Below, in pieces: positions 47,526-59,688 of a stretch of 64,000 nt of DNA. Position 1 is the stretch's first letter. Every line of letters begins with the position of its first letter. A program made the position numbers and the translations under genes. Source of the DNA: Coleophoma eucalyptorum (lineage: Eukaryota; Ascomycota; Leotiomycetes; Helotiales; Dermateaceae); NCBI GenBank assembly GCA_026120035.1, contig JALRME010000049.1, positions 62,001 to 126,000 of the forward strand, given 5' to 3'. Below the pieces are notes generated by a model, which did not search any database, was not told the origin of the DNA, and worked only from the letters and a program-made list of their open reading frames with translations.

Positions 47526-50500
47526 TGTAACTTAGAAATCTTTTCTCGATATCTCTTTCAAAATTTTATTACTCGTTACTAGATTACTATGGTCTCGTTA
47601 AGTCATCGCGCCCGCAAAACAGAGAAAACTTTGTCTTAGTTTAGGTCACTAGTATATAGTTATAGTACTTAATAAACCAACTTTTCCTCTCTCTCGTCCC
47701 CTCCCTTCCCTAACCCACCCGTACCCTACTATAAGATTATAACTTTTGATAGGATTGTAACTAACCAGACGGAACATAGGTCTGCAACTTGTTATATGGC
47801 GTGTATTGTCACTTGGATTCCGAGAATTCTATCGTCGAAGACTCGAAGGCCTATTCTTCTTTCGGTAGGGACGAAGCACTCGAGTGTATCGCGTCGACCT
47901 GGTTTCGTTAAGATGGATACGCTAGGGTAGAAAACCCTCTATAAATTACGATATCGATGTTCGAGTCGAATTAGCTTTGTTGCTATACTAGGCTATAAAT
48001 ACCGAGTAATAAATTAGTACTCATCCTATAAGTATTCTAATCGTGATAGCAGTCGCCACTCTCTTTGTATACTTGAGCTAAGAACCGGCTGTAGAGGACG
48101 ATAGCGGAAGAAAATATAGAGCTTACTATCGTGATCGTAATTACCACCGTCGAATTTCTTCTCTACACCCTTGGTATAGCCAAAGGATGTAATAAAAAAA
48201 ATGGTCGTCTTAAGTATAGAAGAAGTATAATACTAGTAACTCTTGACTAAAAATGTTCTAAAAATTGGGTTTATTAATTATGTCTTACGAATCCGCTAGA
48301 TCTATATATAGTTAGCGAACTAAAAAGGGGCTCAAAAGATTGACCTATAGTTTCGGTAAGACCTACGATCCCTATCCATATACAATAAGAGAACCAAGTG
48401 CTAACTAGGAATCTTAATCTCTAGAGGGCGAGTAGCTATAGCTTTGAAAGCGGTAGGTGTATATAAAGAAGAAAAAAGAAGAAGAAGAAGAGGAAGAAAA
48501 GAGAACAAGGATGGGTTTTATACCTACGCGTCATCCTATTGATACTAATTAGAGCTAGTTGGAATAGGAAGGATCCTTGGGTGCCGACCGCGAGGTAAGG
48601 AAGAAGTATAGGGAAGGAGTATAGGGAAGGGGTGTAAGGAAGAAGTATAGTGAATGAGCGACACTTTAGCGATACTTCAGCGAGGGTACAATAGGGACGG
48701 ACGCATTCACTATCGAAACATCCTCCTAGGCCTTGATACAATAGGAAGTCTAGGAACAATCGTATATTTCAAATACCACTAAAGATACCCTTCAATCAAC
48801 CTTATAGAGTAGGTATAAGTTATCGTCGTTGTTGATGGACCATAATTATACAAAAGTTCATCTAGATATAGGGAAAATATCTTATAGCTTTTATAAGTTT
48901 ACTAATATCTCTCTTAAGGTATTAACGAGGAAAGCAAACCCTTTAGCGAATAGAGGAACATCTTTAGAGATAAGCTACTATCTTTCCCTTCGTCTATAAC
49001 TCATTAGATAGGTAGGTGAAGGATACGTTCTAGGAGGACTATACGAAACGAGGAAGCTAGTCGTAGATGATACGTAGACTATACCGCCTAAGCCAACTTA
49101 TCTTCTCCTAGGACTATAGCGAGTTATCGTACGATATTCCTAAATATAACGTCTGGTGAGTATCTATCTGACTTATAGAGATATAGTAAGTAATAGAAGA
49201 AGGCGTATAGGGCGCGAAGAGGGTTAGTATATACCTTAGGCAAGAGACATTCAACCATACTATAAACAATCGAAGACTTTCCACAACCACGGATATCGTA
49301 AATAAGAAGGGTTGACGACTAGTTGCCATTTAATAATTACTAGAATACCTCATACTAATGGTCCTATTCTCTAGCGTTAGGGGGAAGGAAGGGAGGTTCC
49401 TTCGAACCAAATTATAGTGACTACCTACTGGCTTTGACGAAAGCCAAGTTAGAACCTCTTTCTAGGTCCCTTTGTCTAAGGACTTTTGTATAATATTCCC
49501 TTGGTCGAGGATACGAGAGACTGCAGAGTCCAATACGGTCAATGCTTCGGTAGTCTTAGATACTTGATCATTCGATAAGTCCTAGTTAGCTAGAGATACG
49601 ATCCGCAAAACTTCACCTTCTAGCTGTATGATACCTCCAATCGTATCGGCAGGGGCCGGGCTAAAGGCGCTATATATTGAAGAGCTATTTCCTCTAGTTA
49701 GCGTAGTGAAATCGCTATAGATTCCTTAATGATAATATAATTACTTACCCCTAGTGGACTTACTAAAGAGTTTTATAGTTTGGTAGAGCTAGACTAGTAT
49801 CGTCGAACAAAGCCGTGTTAACGAATCTTCTAGCGTATCTACAAATAATATAATTCGGGTCTTAAGATAAATATCATCAATAGGTTTGTATCGGTCAATA
49901 AGCCGTATAACGGTCTCGAGGTTAATAGCTATAGAGCCAAAACTAGTACATCCCTTACGGCGATACCTAGTAGGAAACGTATATAGCCCTAAGGAATAGC
50001 TACATAAGCCGGATCATATAGCTCGAACGCGTCTCTAACTCCTCGAAATCTATCGACCTAGCTAGCTATCTTCTCTATCACGTCCCGAACGATAATTTCT
50101 CTCCCTCCCTTTGTTTTGAATCACCACTATAGTAGTTCCATATACAAATTTGGCGTTTAGCAGTAGCTTTCGCTACCGTAGAAACAATATCAAGCTTTCG
50201 TGTCTACGTCAAAATCAAAACTTCTCTCCATTCGTCGTTCAACTGGCTGATAACTTTTGCTAGTAGCTTTCACTATTAGATAGAGATACAAAAGCGGTAT
50301 ATATCGTATTTATTTTAGTATTACGAAATATACTATCGAAATTTTAAGCAAAAAGGACGAAAGAGAGATATAATAGGTAGTAGAAAGGATGTTAAGATAT
50401 AACTAGCGCTCCTATACCTTAATGACGATAAATATATTCAAACCAGTCAGGATTGCGTTGGTGCCTAAAGTGAGAAAACGTACTGCTTTATAGATGCTAT

Positions 50501-50789
50501 ATAGAGGCGTAGCTAATAGCGTAAGCGGTCCGCTTTTCATAGTCTGCCTCGTTTCCTCCCCGTCTTTGGTGTTCTATATAGTTGGACGTAGAGTTAATTC
50601 TATAGCCTTATCTTATACTAAGTAGTATATACCTTGAATAATCCGGCGTATGAGATAACTTAGTAATGTATTTTTTAGCTAAGGTACAAGGTAGTTAGTT
50701 CCTAGTTTGGCCGTAGGTCTCGGTAATACATATACCGTTTTATTTGATATAGGAGTATACCAGTTTTCCGTATTTCCTTTTGAGTATTT
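47526..50789 (-). pseudogene. RIP-degraded NACHT/STAND (NLR-like) gene between direct repeats
   Basis: This 3.3-kb block is TpA-rich, poor in CpA, and has no ORF above 110 codons. Translating the minus strand by eye recovers pieces in the order expected of a fungal NACHT protein. These are helical EGEVLRIVSLAN, then ALTVLDSAVSRILDQGN (~49480-49620); EVLTWLSSKPVGSHYNLVRR (~49396-49462), matching the pre-NACHT WLS...H motif; and the Walker A remnant IRGCGKSSIVYSMVE (~49250-49294). AFFYYLLYLYKSDRYSPDVI and RNIVR follow, corresponding to the family's F-Y-F..S..RSL-Q-L segment. Many frames are broken by TAG/TAA. No NLR repeat domain is recognisable in the remaining left part. The gene is dead; family assignment rests on motifs only. 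Confidence 0.6.
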
Positions 50790-51130
50790 TATAATATCCC
50801 GTGCAGCACACGTGGGTAGTCTAGAGAAGGTATATCGGTTCCTGGGTTGGCCTTGACCGTTGGAAACCTGGATACCACAACCCGTTTTTGAGAATTGTAA
50901 GCATATCTTATGTTAAGCCGTCTAAATGACCGTTAGACCATCAAAGATGAACTCGGAACCTGGATTTGGTCTCTGGTTTGCGGTCATCGACTTTGTACTA
51001 ATTTCGCAATATATACTATACAGAAAGTACGGGAACCATGGCGTTCGACTCCCTTCTTCGGTTATCGGTTTCTACCAATTTCGTACTATATAACCCATCT
51101 TGTAGTATCACGAGGAGGAGAAATACCCTT
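50790..51130 (+). repeat. direct repeat, right copy (LTR-like)
   Basis: Partner of 47192-47525 in the same orientation; this copy keeps more C/G (for example CCGTGCAGCACACGTGGG where the left copy is TA-rich) and so seems less mutated. No target-site duplication was identified by eye. Confidence 0.75.
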
Positions 51131-51372
51131 TTTAGATCAAGAAACATATCTAGGTATCCTAAATACTGTAAGTGATAACGGTTGGACAACAAATGGGAAA
51201 GGTATAGATTGGATTCGGCATTTTGAGAAGTACACCAAGCTCCGTACTATACTAACTTTACTACTGTTAATGCTATAGGCATCCAATAATATGTCGTTAT
51301 CTGAACACCATATGTGAGAATTGCCAAAATATAGATATTAATATATGCGCTTGCGAACAAATATCCCCAAGG

Positions 51373-52365
51373 CTATTCCTTTGAGCTTGGGATACCATTA
51401 ATATACGTTTGATCCCAATTAGTTTCGACGTCTCTCTTTACCTTCCTCCCCACACGAGCACCCGAAATGCCTGCGCCTCCGATACTGACAGCAACGACCC
51501 CAATACCCGCTACAATAGCAAGCGGTTCAGATATAGTTGAAACAAGAGTAGCACCAAGGGTGCCCACAATACCACTCGCGAGCCCTACTCCAACTGCTGT
51601 TGAACCTCCGGCCATAGTAGCGAGACTGTTGGACCAAAGTGATTTCTTCCAGGATTTTGTAGCGCCAGCATCAGTCGCGATGTTACAAATGCGGAAGAGT
51701 GTTCGTCGTTTTGCGTTTGGAACATTCACATAAACGTATGGTTTACCACTCTGATGGAGTTCTCCTTCGACTATTAAAGGATTCAGCTCCTCTGGAAATA
51801 ATACTGCTCCTGGTACCAGAAATATGTGGACGGAAGGGATTAAGATGTGAATGGTTGGTCCTCGGCCAATGACTCTGCGAAACTCCTTCAAGAAAAGTCC
51901 CATTATTGCAATGTCATCGAATATCCCACACAAATTAGGCACTGGTTCTGCCTTAAGTAGTTGCCGAAATGCAGGGTGCCAGTCGGTGCCGGGTGTATAG
52001 ATGAAGAAGAGTGTGGGGATCTTGTTTGCCGCCCGCTCCTCTGCACGCATAGAAACCAATTGGTGAACATGACGAGGAAAGAAATCCTTGTTTTGGGTAT
52101 GCTGATTATTCATGGAATCAACACTATTGCTAATGTCTTCAATGTTCTCTTGTAACTTGCCGCCAAGCTTTAATAGCTGATTTTGAGCACTAGCACCACT
52201 CAGTGTGCTAATGACTGTACAAGTACCCGTTGCTATGTTTGCAAATGAGAGAGTAAGGGTAAATATCTTTGCAGCATTTAGCAAGCCTTTGGCCGGACTG
52301 ACTAGAGAACGAAGCTCTCCTAGTGTTTGAAGAGCCGGTCCCACATTGGAGAGTGTTTGGCCCAT
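51373..52365 (-). CDS. 330-aa protein of unknown function with N-terminal hydrophobic segment and Gly/Ala-rich C-terminal region
   Basis: Intronless ORF in normal codon use, unlike the decayed DNA next to it. Residues ~25-60 (LLNAAKIFTLTLSFANIATG and on) form a hydrophobic or amphipathic segment followed by a likely coiled coil (LKLGGKLQENIEDISNSVDS). The middle (~105-215) is globular-looking: IPTLFFIYTPGTDWHPAF, IMGLFLKEFRRVIGRGP, THILIPSVHIFLVPGA, YVYVNVPNAKRRTLF. Residues ~245-305 are strongly Gly/Ala-rich and hydrophobic (AGGSTAVGVGLASGIVG, TLGATLVSTISEPLAIVAGI, GVVAVSIGGAGISGARVG), able to form a membrane hairpin. The tail is charged. I recognise no family. It is divergent from the membrane-protein gene at 52872 with a ~500-bp shared promoter, and lies beside the dead NLR. 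Confidence 0.75.
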   Translation of the reverse strand: MGQTLSNVGPALQTLGELRSLVSPAKGLLNAAKIFTLTLSFANIATGTCTVISTLSGASAQNQLLKLGGKLQENIEDISNSVDSMNNQHTQNKDFFPRHVHQLVSMRAEERAANKIPTLFFIYTPGTDWHPAFRQLLKAEPVPNLCGIFDDIAIMGLFLKEFRRVIGRGPTIHILIPSVHIFLVPGAVLFPEELNPLIVEGELHQSGKPYVYVNVPNAKRRTLFRICNIATDAGATKSWKKSLWSNSLATMAGGSTAVGVGLASGIVGTLGATLVSTISEPLAIVAGIGVVAVSIGGAGISGARVGRKVKRDVETNWDQTYINGIPSSKE

Positions 52366-52871
52366 AACGAAGCTGAGTTGTAACGAATATGCTAGTAGGG
52401 AGAGTGGTTTCCATCATCAGGTACCAGAGGGGAAAGCCTAGGACTATATATAAGAGAATTGATAGATCTAAAGCGTAGCTTTAATCCACTGTTGATCTTT
52501 ATACAAGTATGCAATCCACGGCTGAATACTAGGCAGAAACTCTAATCCTCTACGGCGGCACAGTGGCTGGTATCGATGGATCGGGACTGAAAGCCTTGAA
52601 TAAATCGAAACTCGAACTTTTAATATTCATTTTAACGCCATGAAGTGCAAAACCAATACGCCATGCAAACTAGCTCCAATCTGTGTCTTACCTCTCAGAG
52701 CGTAGGATCAGATCGAGGGACACTTTTGAGTCAGCAACTATCTCACGGATCGACAAGGAACAAATCGTATCCAATTGACCAGGTAGCTTGACACTCAAAT
52801 TTCTTTTGGTTTAAAGGCTGCATCGCTAGAAACCTCTTATCTCAATATGCAGGAAATGTTCTACTTGAGCT

Positions 52872-54343
52872 ATGGGCTTACCTTTTGCGACGAACTTTAG
52901 CTCACTTATAGGATCAGGAGCTATAACATATTGCGCGAACACTACTGCGTACATCGAAAGGCACATATCTAAAACCATTGCATATGCAAGGAAGGGCAAA
53001 AAGTATCCTGAAGCTGCTGAGACAGGGTTACCTTCTCAGCCGCAATTGTGGAGAGTAATCGCTTACCACTATCTCTCTATAAGTAAACATAGGCTTGAGT
53101 TAGATAATAAATGATCTGTACTTGTATTTCAGTTCCTTGCCTTAATCTGTATATTCTCTGCCCTCCATTCACTTTGCCTTCCAGCAGGAACCTGTTTCGC
53201 AATTCTTATTACAAGGTCCTACAGCGACGTTGTAAGGTATTTGAAACCTCAAGCATTAGAAAAATACTGATAAGATATTTGATTTTGCCGTAGATAAGCA
53301 CAATGGTACCAACACCTGTGTCCTGGCAGTCAGCATTCTGGGCACTCATGACATTCGCCATAAACTCCATGAGCCAACCTTCCGGCATCGTTTGTGGCGC
53401 GTCCGCAGATGTCGGGTTTGTCCTTCGCAGTTCGCCAATTATCTGTGCCATAGACGCGATGTTCGTCCTTTTGCGCTTCGTCTACTATTACTCGAAAACG
53501 AAATCGTTCCGCATTGCCAGCAAGTCACTGGCCCGTGTACGATTTGAGAAAGAGATTTTCGGCAGCGAGAAACGGCAGCGGCATGCTTTTCTCAGCTCGC
53601 TATTTGTTCGCTATGTTATTTTTGCCGTAACATTCTCTCAATTCATCAAACTATTTGCGTGCATAGGAATCCCATGGACAAAAGCTATTGCCACAGTATA
53701 CCTAGCTTCTTTCCTACTGGTCGAGTTGTTGGTAGTATGGCCTGCAGCTACCGGGCCCAAAATAAAGATACGGACTACAATCGAGCCTGTTCGTAGTTCT
53801 GGCTCCCTAAGTCTCCCGTACATCTCGATTGCTGTAGCTGTGGCATTCATTCTTTGGTTTACTACTACAGCCTGCAGAGATATCTTTGGCCAACCACATC
53901 ATACATTACCTGAATGGACTGGGCCAGTAATCGGTACCCTGGGCGCATCAATCGCAATTCCAGCTCTAGGATATTCATACAAATTGTGTGAGACTTGGCG
54001 CGAGGTCGCCACTCCCTTAGTTCTTCTCTGTATCCTGCTAGGCATTCCGGTTGGGTATTATTTTGTGGGGCATGCAATCAGTCAATCAGCAATGCCTGAT
54101 ATCTGGATTCAATCTATCACTTCTGCTCTGACGCTTGTATGGGCTGGCGTGGGCTTGGTGTTTGCCTCGAAAAGCACAATCGTTATCCGAAATCCATCGA
54201 AAGCTATTGAAAGGAAACGAGTGGAAATAATTACTGGATGGTACTTTTGCTTCCTCCATCTAATGACTGCTATTCTGTTCTATAGATATAGTTACAACTC
54301 AGCGGGGACGAGAAAGCCAAGCTGGGTGGAAAATTTGGGCTAA
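52872..54343 (+). CDS. polytopic membrane protein of unknown function
   Basis: Model: 52872-53054, 53133-53231 and 53294-54343, 443 aa. The main exon is certain; exon 2 adds FLALICIFSALHSLCLPAGT and CFAILITRSYSDV, joining in frame to ISTMVPTPVSW. Exon 1 and its weak GTAATC donor are least sure. Hydrophobicity suggests about nine to ten membrane segments, including SLFVRYVIFAVTFSQFIKLF, VYLASFLLVELLVVWPA, ISIAVAVAFILWFTTTA, TPLVLLCILLGIPVGYYF and SITSALTLVWAGVGLVFAS. A cytosolic basic loop (SKTKSFRIASKSLARVRFEK) lies between early segments. No transporter or receptor signature is recognised. Shared promoter region with the gene at 51373-52365. Confidence 0.6.
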
Positions 54344-55760
54344 TGTGTAACGGAAGAGAGATACAAGGGTACTTCATCGTTCAACTATGAGCGAGACCTT
54401 ATGGGCTCCTCTCGGAATGGCACCAAATAAGAAACAATTTTACAGGTATATGCTATTGTTGTCTAACTTGGAGTATATCTGAGGTCTTAGAGTACATCAT
54501 ACTGCTAGCGGTATATGTGACCTGGAGACCCATTTTTCAAGTAATTCTTATTGTTATAGCCGCCGCGATAGGTGTGCATTATGTTTCTCCTTTCGCCATG
54601 ACGAACGGATAGCCAATGTATAGCTTCGGATTTAGATTTTAAAAGCATAGTATTACTACACCAGCAATTAAAGGTAGATTTCGACTCACCTAGTAGCAAC
54701 TTAGTGCTGACTTGTTCGTAGATACAAAAAACTTTGGGGAGAGCGCACGCCTTTGGCCTATACGATCGGGATCAGAGTGCATACAGGCCAAGAAACCATC
54801 AATCGCACGGCTACGTGGGGAAGACTTGCCGGTGGCGGCGTTTACATTTCCTGAAAGAAGAACCGCAATACCTGTTTTACATAGGGCATTGTCAGCTCTA
54901 CGGTTCAAGCTATCTGATGGCCCTGAGCAGGCTGAGGACTACTTGAAGACGCCATCTTACTATAACAGGGCGAGAAAAGCATGAATTCTGAGCAGTTTAT
55001 TCAGCAGAGAGTCGGTAGATTCTATAGTCATCTGTGCGAGAGATGTATTGTCTTTGGCGAAGACGACACTCGAGATTCAACCAAGTTTGATATAATCATA
55101 CTGCAGTATCCCATGTGGCTGAGTGATTCTTCGAGATATCCCCAAGCATGTGACAATGGGAGACTTTTCAGCATCTATTGGTGCAGATATCGAATAAGCT
55201 TTTCTTGGAAGATCTAAGATCTTTATGGGATGATATGTAGCAATATACGGCCTGTAATTATTTATAGCTTAATTCTTGGAAGGTTACATTTGGCGCTCGG
55301 CTTTCCAAATGCGGTCCAAGTCAGGTGTTTGTATACACGAGCTACCAGACGCTTTGGAGCTGTGGCTGAAATGCCTCCATTCTCTTGCCATTAGCGACGG
55401 GATACATCGGAAGCATATAAGTCTCGCATATGGTGTGACTTTAAGAAGCAGTGAGCAAGCAGGCATTTTCGAAAGGTCATCTAGTAAGTACCTCGAAAAT
55501 GCAAGATGCATAAATATAGGAACGATGCTTAAATAGATACTTTTTATTGAATAATTTTGAACTCCATATTCTTAACACTAACTTCTACTTCGGCATTCGT
55601 AATGGCAGAGATATTTCAATCACTGAGACGAGACAATTCCATGGTCGATAATCATTGATTAGCAAGCTCGGGATAATTCCACGTGCAGGCATGCTAATGC
55701 TCTAGCTCTATATTACATTTCCCCTCTACCCATATCGCTCTAGGAGGGTATCTGCTTCCC
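54344..55760 (+). pseudogene. region with overlapping protein-like ORFs, possible decayed gene
   Basis: Three plus-strand ORFs in different frames (54712-54984, 54981-55217, 55276-55536) have stretches that read like protein: ARLRGEDLPVAAFTFPERRT, DGPEQAEDYLKTPSYYNRAR, VFGEDDTRDSTKFDIIILQY and IHELPDALELWLKCLHSLAI. The first two overlap by ATGA in different frames. No domain is recognised and no intron set restores one long frame, so a broken gene is more likely than three small genes. Confidence 0.3.
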
Positions 55761-57458
55761 TTAGATAGACAAATCGGCACAACTGAAAGCTGGTCGAGTG
55801 GAACCTGAGTAATCGGCAATGATAGCCTTAATAGCGGCGTAGAGTCCTGGACCAAGCAGGAATAGTCCGCAACACATAACGAAGATGTGAATGACAGTCA
55901 TAACAGATCTGCGTGCGTCGGAAAATAGATTGCCCTTGTAAAGCTGCCAGTATGCAATGGCAAAGTAGATGAAACCAAAGAAAGAGTCGAAGGCAGCACC
56001 AAGAAGGGAAAGGAAATCTCCCATACTAGGAACGACCTCGGAGAAAATAAAACCGAGCCCCCAGATACCAGCCATAACCGCACCCCAAACACCCCATCCA
56101 ATGATGGTATTGCTATGCGCATGTCTTGACTTGCCCATTATTTGGAAGTAGATGAACTTGGCACTGACATTCGCATAGATAACGCCGATAACAAGAGTTG
56201 GAACAATGACGAATGCAAATGAAGCTTTCTTGTAGGCGACGACGCCCAAACTCCCGAAGGCTGGGGCAGTGGCGTATTGGCCGAGGTATCTGAATCCAAT
56301 CGCGGGAGGAACGATAAACAAGACGCAGGACATCCCAGCAAGAACAGCGAGGGATTTGGGGAAGTCCTGTGGTCGTTCCATCTCGGCAATGAACGTTGGG
56401 AACAGAATCTGGGGGACCCAGAGGAATGTAATGTTTAAAACGGCATTCATACATGCAACGAAGTTCGTGCCCGGGAGAGGGAAAGCATAAGTTTTCACTG
56501 GTCCGTCAGTAGGATAGTCGCCGTTATATCCGTATAGGGGGGCCTTCTCGATTCCGGAAAAGATGAGAAATAGAAGGATAGCCATTCCCATACAGGCAGC
56601 TATTAAGGAAGAACACCAGGAGTCAGCATGCAATTCAGACGGCGACATGGATTGGAAGCGTTATTCAATTACCTGAAAACATCGACATGAAGGAGACATG
56701 CTTTAAGGTCCTAGGTACGGACATCACGATACCCATCAACATCACGATGACGGAGAAGACAACGGTACAGAGAGAGTGATCCGACAGCGTGTTGAGAATC
56801 CTAGCGCCGGTCAAAATGTGAAAGCCGATGAGAAGAATGTTGTTAGCCAGCAACATGAATCCACTGAATGCATAAGCGATGCGGCTCTTTCCAAAGACAT
56901 AGTATCCAAAATCGCCTATTGCACAGTAATTCGTCAGTCGCAAGATCTTGAAGATGGTCGAGATTTCATAGGAATTTGTGGAATGCGCTTACAAATATCT
57001 TTGATCTCGGGGTTCTTCATGATGTACTTGTGCATGGTTAAAGAGGTGATCCAGAAGAGAGCACCAGAGACGACCATAGTAATGATACCTGGAACCCATC
57101 CTAGGACGCTGAAGAGATACCCCTGTTAGCGGTGCATGCAGATGGGCATGGCATGTGTAACTTACGATAGCGACCATGATTGAGCCATGATTGCGAGACA
57201 GACTTGGTCGCCCACGAGCAACCACGCTGCCTTCTGCCATGACATAGTTCGGAGCTTGATATCATGTTGGTGATCTAGACAATATACAACTATCAGCAAG
57301 CCGTCCTTATTCTGAGGATGTCATATGCAACGAGATGAATACTGACCTACAGCAATCAGGGTCGCGAATCCTTCGGTATCGGAGTCAGCTGCAGTGCCGT
57401 CGCCGTAAGCCGGGACAGGCTGCTTTTTCTCCTCGTCAAACTTGGCAGGTGTAGACAT
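55761..57458 (-). CDS. AAAP-family neutral amino-acid transporter (Mtr-like)
   Basis: Five exons: 57347-57458, 57166-57274, 56993-57108, 56673-56915 and 55761-56599. All junctions keep frame, giving 472 aa. The protein is a plasma-membrane proton-coupled amino-acid permease of the Aa_trans type. A short hydrophilic N terminus (MSTPAKFDEEKKQPVP) is followed by KLRTMSWQKAAWLLVGDQVC, where the family has its TM1 start, SVLGWVPGIITMVVSGALF, CDFGYYVFGKSRIAY, and about eleven membrane segments in all. The segment GTNFVACMNAVLNITFLWV then QILFPTFIAEMERPQDFPKS is characteristic of fungal N/Mtr-like transporters. In exon 3 the nearer acceptor (CTAACAG) would break the frame; the CTTCAG acceptor at 57109 is the one that works. 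Confidence 0.92.
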
Positions 57459-57635
57459 GATGGGGATCCAAGGCTCAGTATAGCTTATCAGGTCCAAAGG
57501 TGATAGATCTGGAGCAAGATCCGCAGACTCGGCAGCTTTATTATGCTTTATGGGGAAGCAGCTGTTCTGCACTTGTGGCTGGGAACGTTCCCCTGTGAAC
57601 AGATACTTCCGGCTGACACTGTAAGGAGTAAGGCG

Positions 57636-57679
57636 TTATCGCTAAACGATGGCGTTATCAGCTTATAGATTGCGTTATC
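57636..57679. promoter_or_regulatory. three evenly spaced GATA sites upstream of the amino-acid transporter
   Basis: GCGTTATC occurs three times, with the TTATC core at 57636-57640, 57655-57659 and 57675-57679. On the transporter strand each reads GATAAC, a match to the HGATAR-type core bound by AreA/NIT2 nitrogen regulators. The sites are 19 and 20 bp apart, about 180-220 bp before the start codon. Nitrogen-catabolite control of the permease is inferred. Confidence 0.5.
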
Positions 57680-59688
57680 AGTCCAAGTGGCGACACTACT
57701 CGGCTTCCCCGTGGGCTCTGACTAAGCACGCCCTCCCGATTGGGCAGGTCGTAAGCCTTCACTTCTTCTCAGCTGGATGGCTTACGAGGCGACGGAACTA
57801 TCTACAAAGGCTGCATAGAGGCTCGAAAGTTAACTTCAATGAGGCAAGAAAGGTCTCTAGATAACAGGACACCATGGGCACCAAGACGCTAGCATCACAT
57901 GCCAACAGCACGCAAACATTGCGTGACCAGAGCGAGGTAGTTGGGAATCGCGACAAAGTTGGGCTATAGCCAAAGAGCAGTTACAGGAGAATTCGATCAT
58001 GGATCTGTATGCTATCTGTGATGGTTCTTAGGATAGATTTCCTCGTAAAGATAAGGTACTTGAAACTCGCTTAAGTTAATGATATGGTAAGAAGGTGCTG
58101 TAATGACTAGGCAGTTGAAAAGAAAGATATGTTATAAACAGGGGAAATGAAAATTCATTGGTTATTGCAAATACAAACACATCTTAAATTATATTTAAAA
58201 TAACGAAGGTACCTATGATAGACTATATTACACGCCTTGCTTTGGTGGTTCTCTTTTGCTCTTATGTTTGTAATAGGTGTTTTGGTTAACCTAGAGTGTA
58301 AGGTTAAACCCAAAGGGCTATTCTTCACCTATATATTTATCGGGATATCAGAACTCTAAGGACTAACTTAAAAGGGACTGAGAGGCTATTATGGGTTTAA
58401 CAAGTGTTATATTATCGTAACGTTTAGGCTCTGGCCTTGGAGGCAAAACCATCGAGCTATATTGGATTAATATATGTACACTCGTGGTTTCTCTTTATTT
58501 CAATAGTTGAAATTCCTTAGGACATGTAAGCATTTGCCCTCAACTACTACGGCAGTGCGAAAGCCCTAAATACTACATACACAGTACAGCCCGAAAGAAA
58601 GGAGGTCTCCTTGGGCTTTTCCCTAATAAGACGAGGCTGTGCAAATGCAAGTTGTGATATCTCTGCGTGGTTAACGCCACTGAAGTGTGAAACAAGACAT
58701 ATATTTAAGTTTATGATGAAAAGGGAAACGCTTCGAAATCACACTGTGGCAGATACCGAAGAGCTACCAAGTATGCTAGAAGAACAGCTTGAAGGATTAG
58801 CGTGAAGCGATGCGTGCCTGGAGATGACAGGTGCCGCCGGCGATGCGCTATAGAACATTAAGGGAGCAAAGCATATCAGAGATTTCCTGGAGCTTATATC
58901 GCAAGCAATCATAGGGCTAAGGTCAAATAAATAGAATGATTGCAGGCAGAGACAGATATGATTATGATGCCAGGTGGAATATAAGAGGTGAGCTGGCCAC
59001 AACGGGTCAATTGCTTAGCCGTGACTCCAGTCAAAAGAAGTCCCAGTCTATAATATATATAATTCATACCAAATGTGTCCATTTGACACGGGTATTCGCA
59101 TGCATTAGCTCTCAACAGGTTCTCTCCTTGATTTCTTCACCACTAGCAACTTCTTGACCTCCTTTGCTTCGACAAAGAACACAAGACATTACGATGAATC
59201 GACCGAAACCCCCCTCCTGCTATCCATTATTTCTCACCATTGTTCATCTTGTGTAATCGAGAAACAACCCGGGCCCATTGTTAGCTTAGGGATGCATAGT
59301 TATGCTAATTAGCAGATCTGAGTTGAAGGCTATTGTGAGGCTAGACGATATAGGTGACTGAGCAAAATAATGTGATCCAAAACTTACTGGTGCAGCCCCG
59401 GAAACTTGTGCCAACAGAAGGGCCATGGATTAATCCTTGTTATTTTCTTTTCTTGGTTGGGGCGGGACGGGGGCGAGAAGGACTACCCCCTTTTCCAATT
59501 TCCAAAATAATAAAAATTTTCTTCAGCAGGGTTTACGTTCGGCTTATTGGGCGAGGTTGGCTGAGGTAACGTTGGAGGTAAGGAGGTTACACCTGAGGCT
59601 ATAATATTACATGTCATTTTATTTTAAAAATATCAACACTGAATTGTAGGCTGCGTTCCGTGTACCCAACTGTATTTTTGTACAACAG
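57680..59688. other. AT-rich intergenic region
   Basis: About 2 kb with only weak ORFs, several poly-AT stretches and no recognisable RNA gene or element. The part around 58100-58500 is notably TpA-rich and may be old RIP-affected sequence. Confidence 0.4.

Noticed and set aside
48436..49329. Minus-strand ORFs of 107 and 71 codons inside the RIP block
   Set aside because: They are chance open stretches; the NACHT remnants lie partly in other frames, so these ORFs are not genes.
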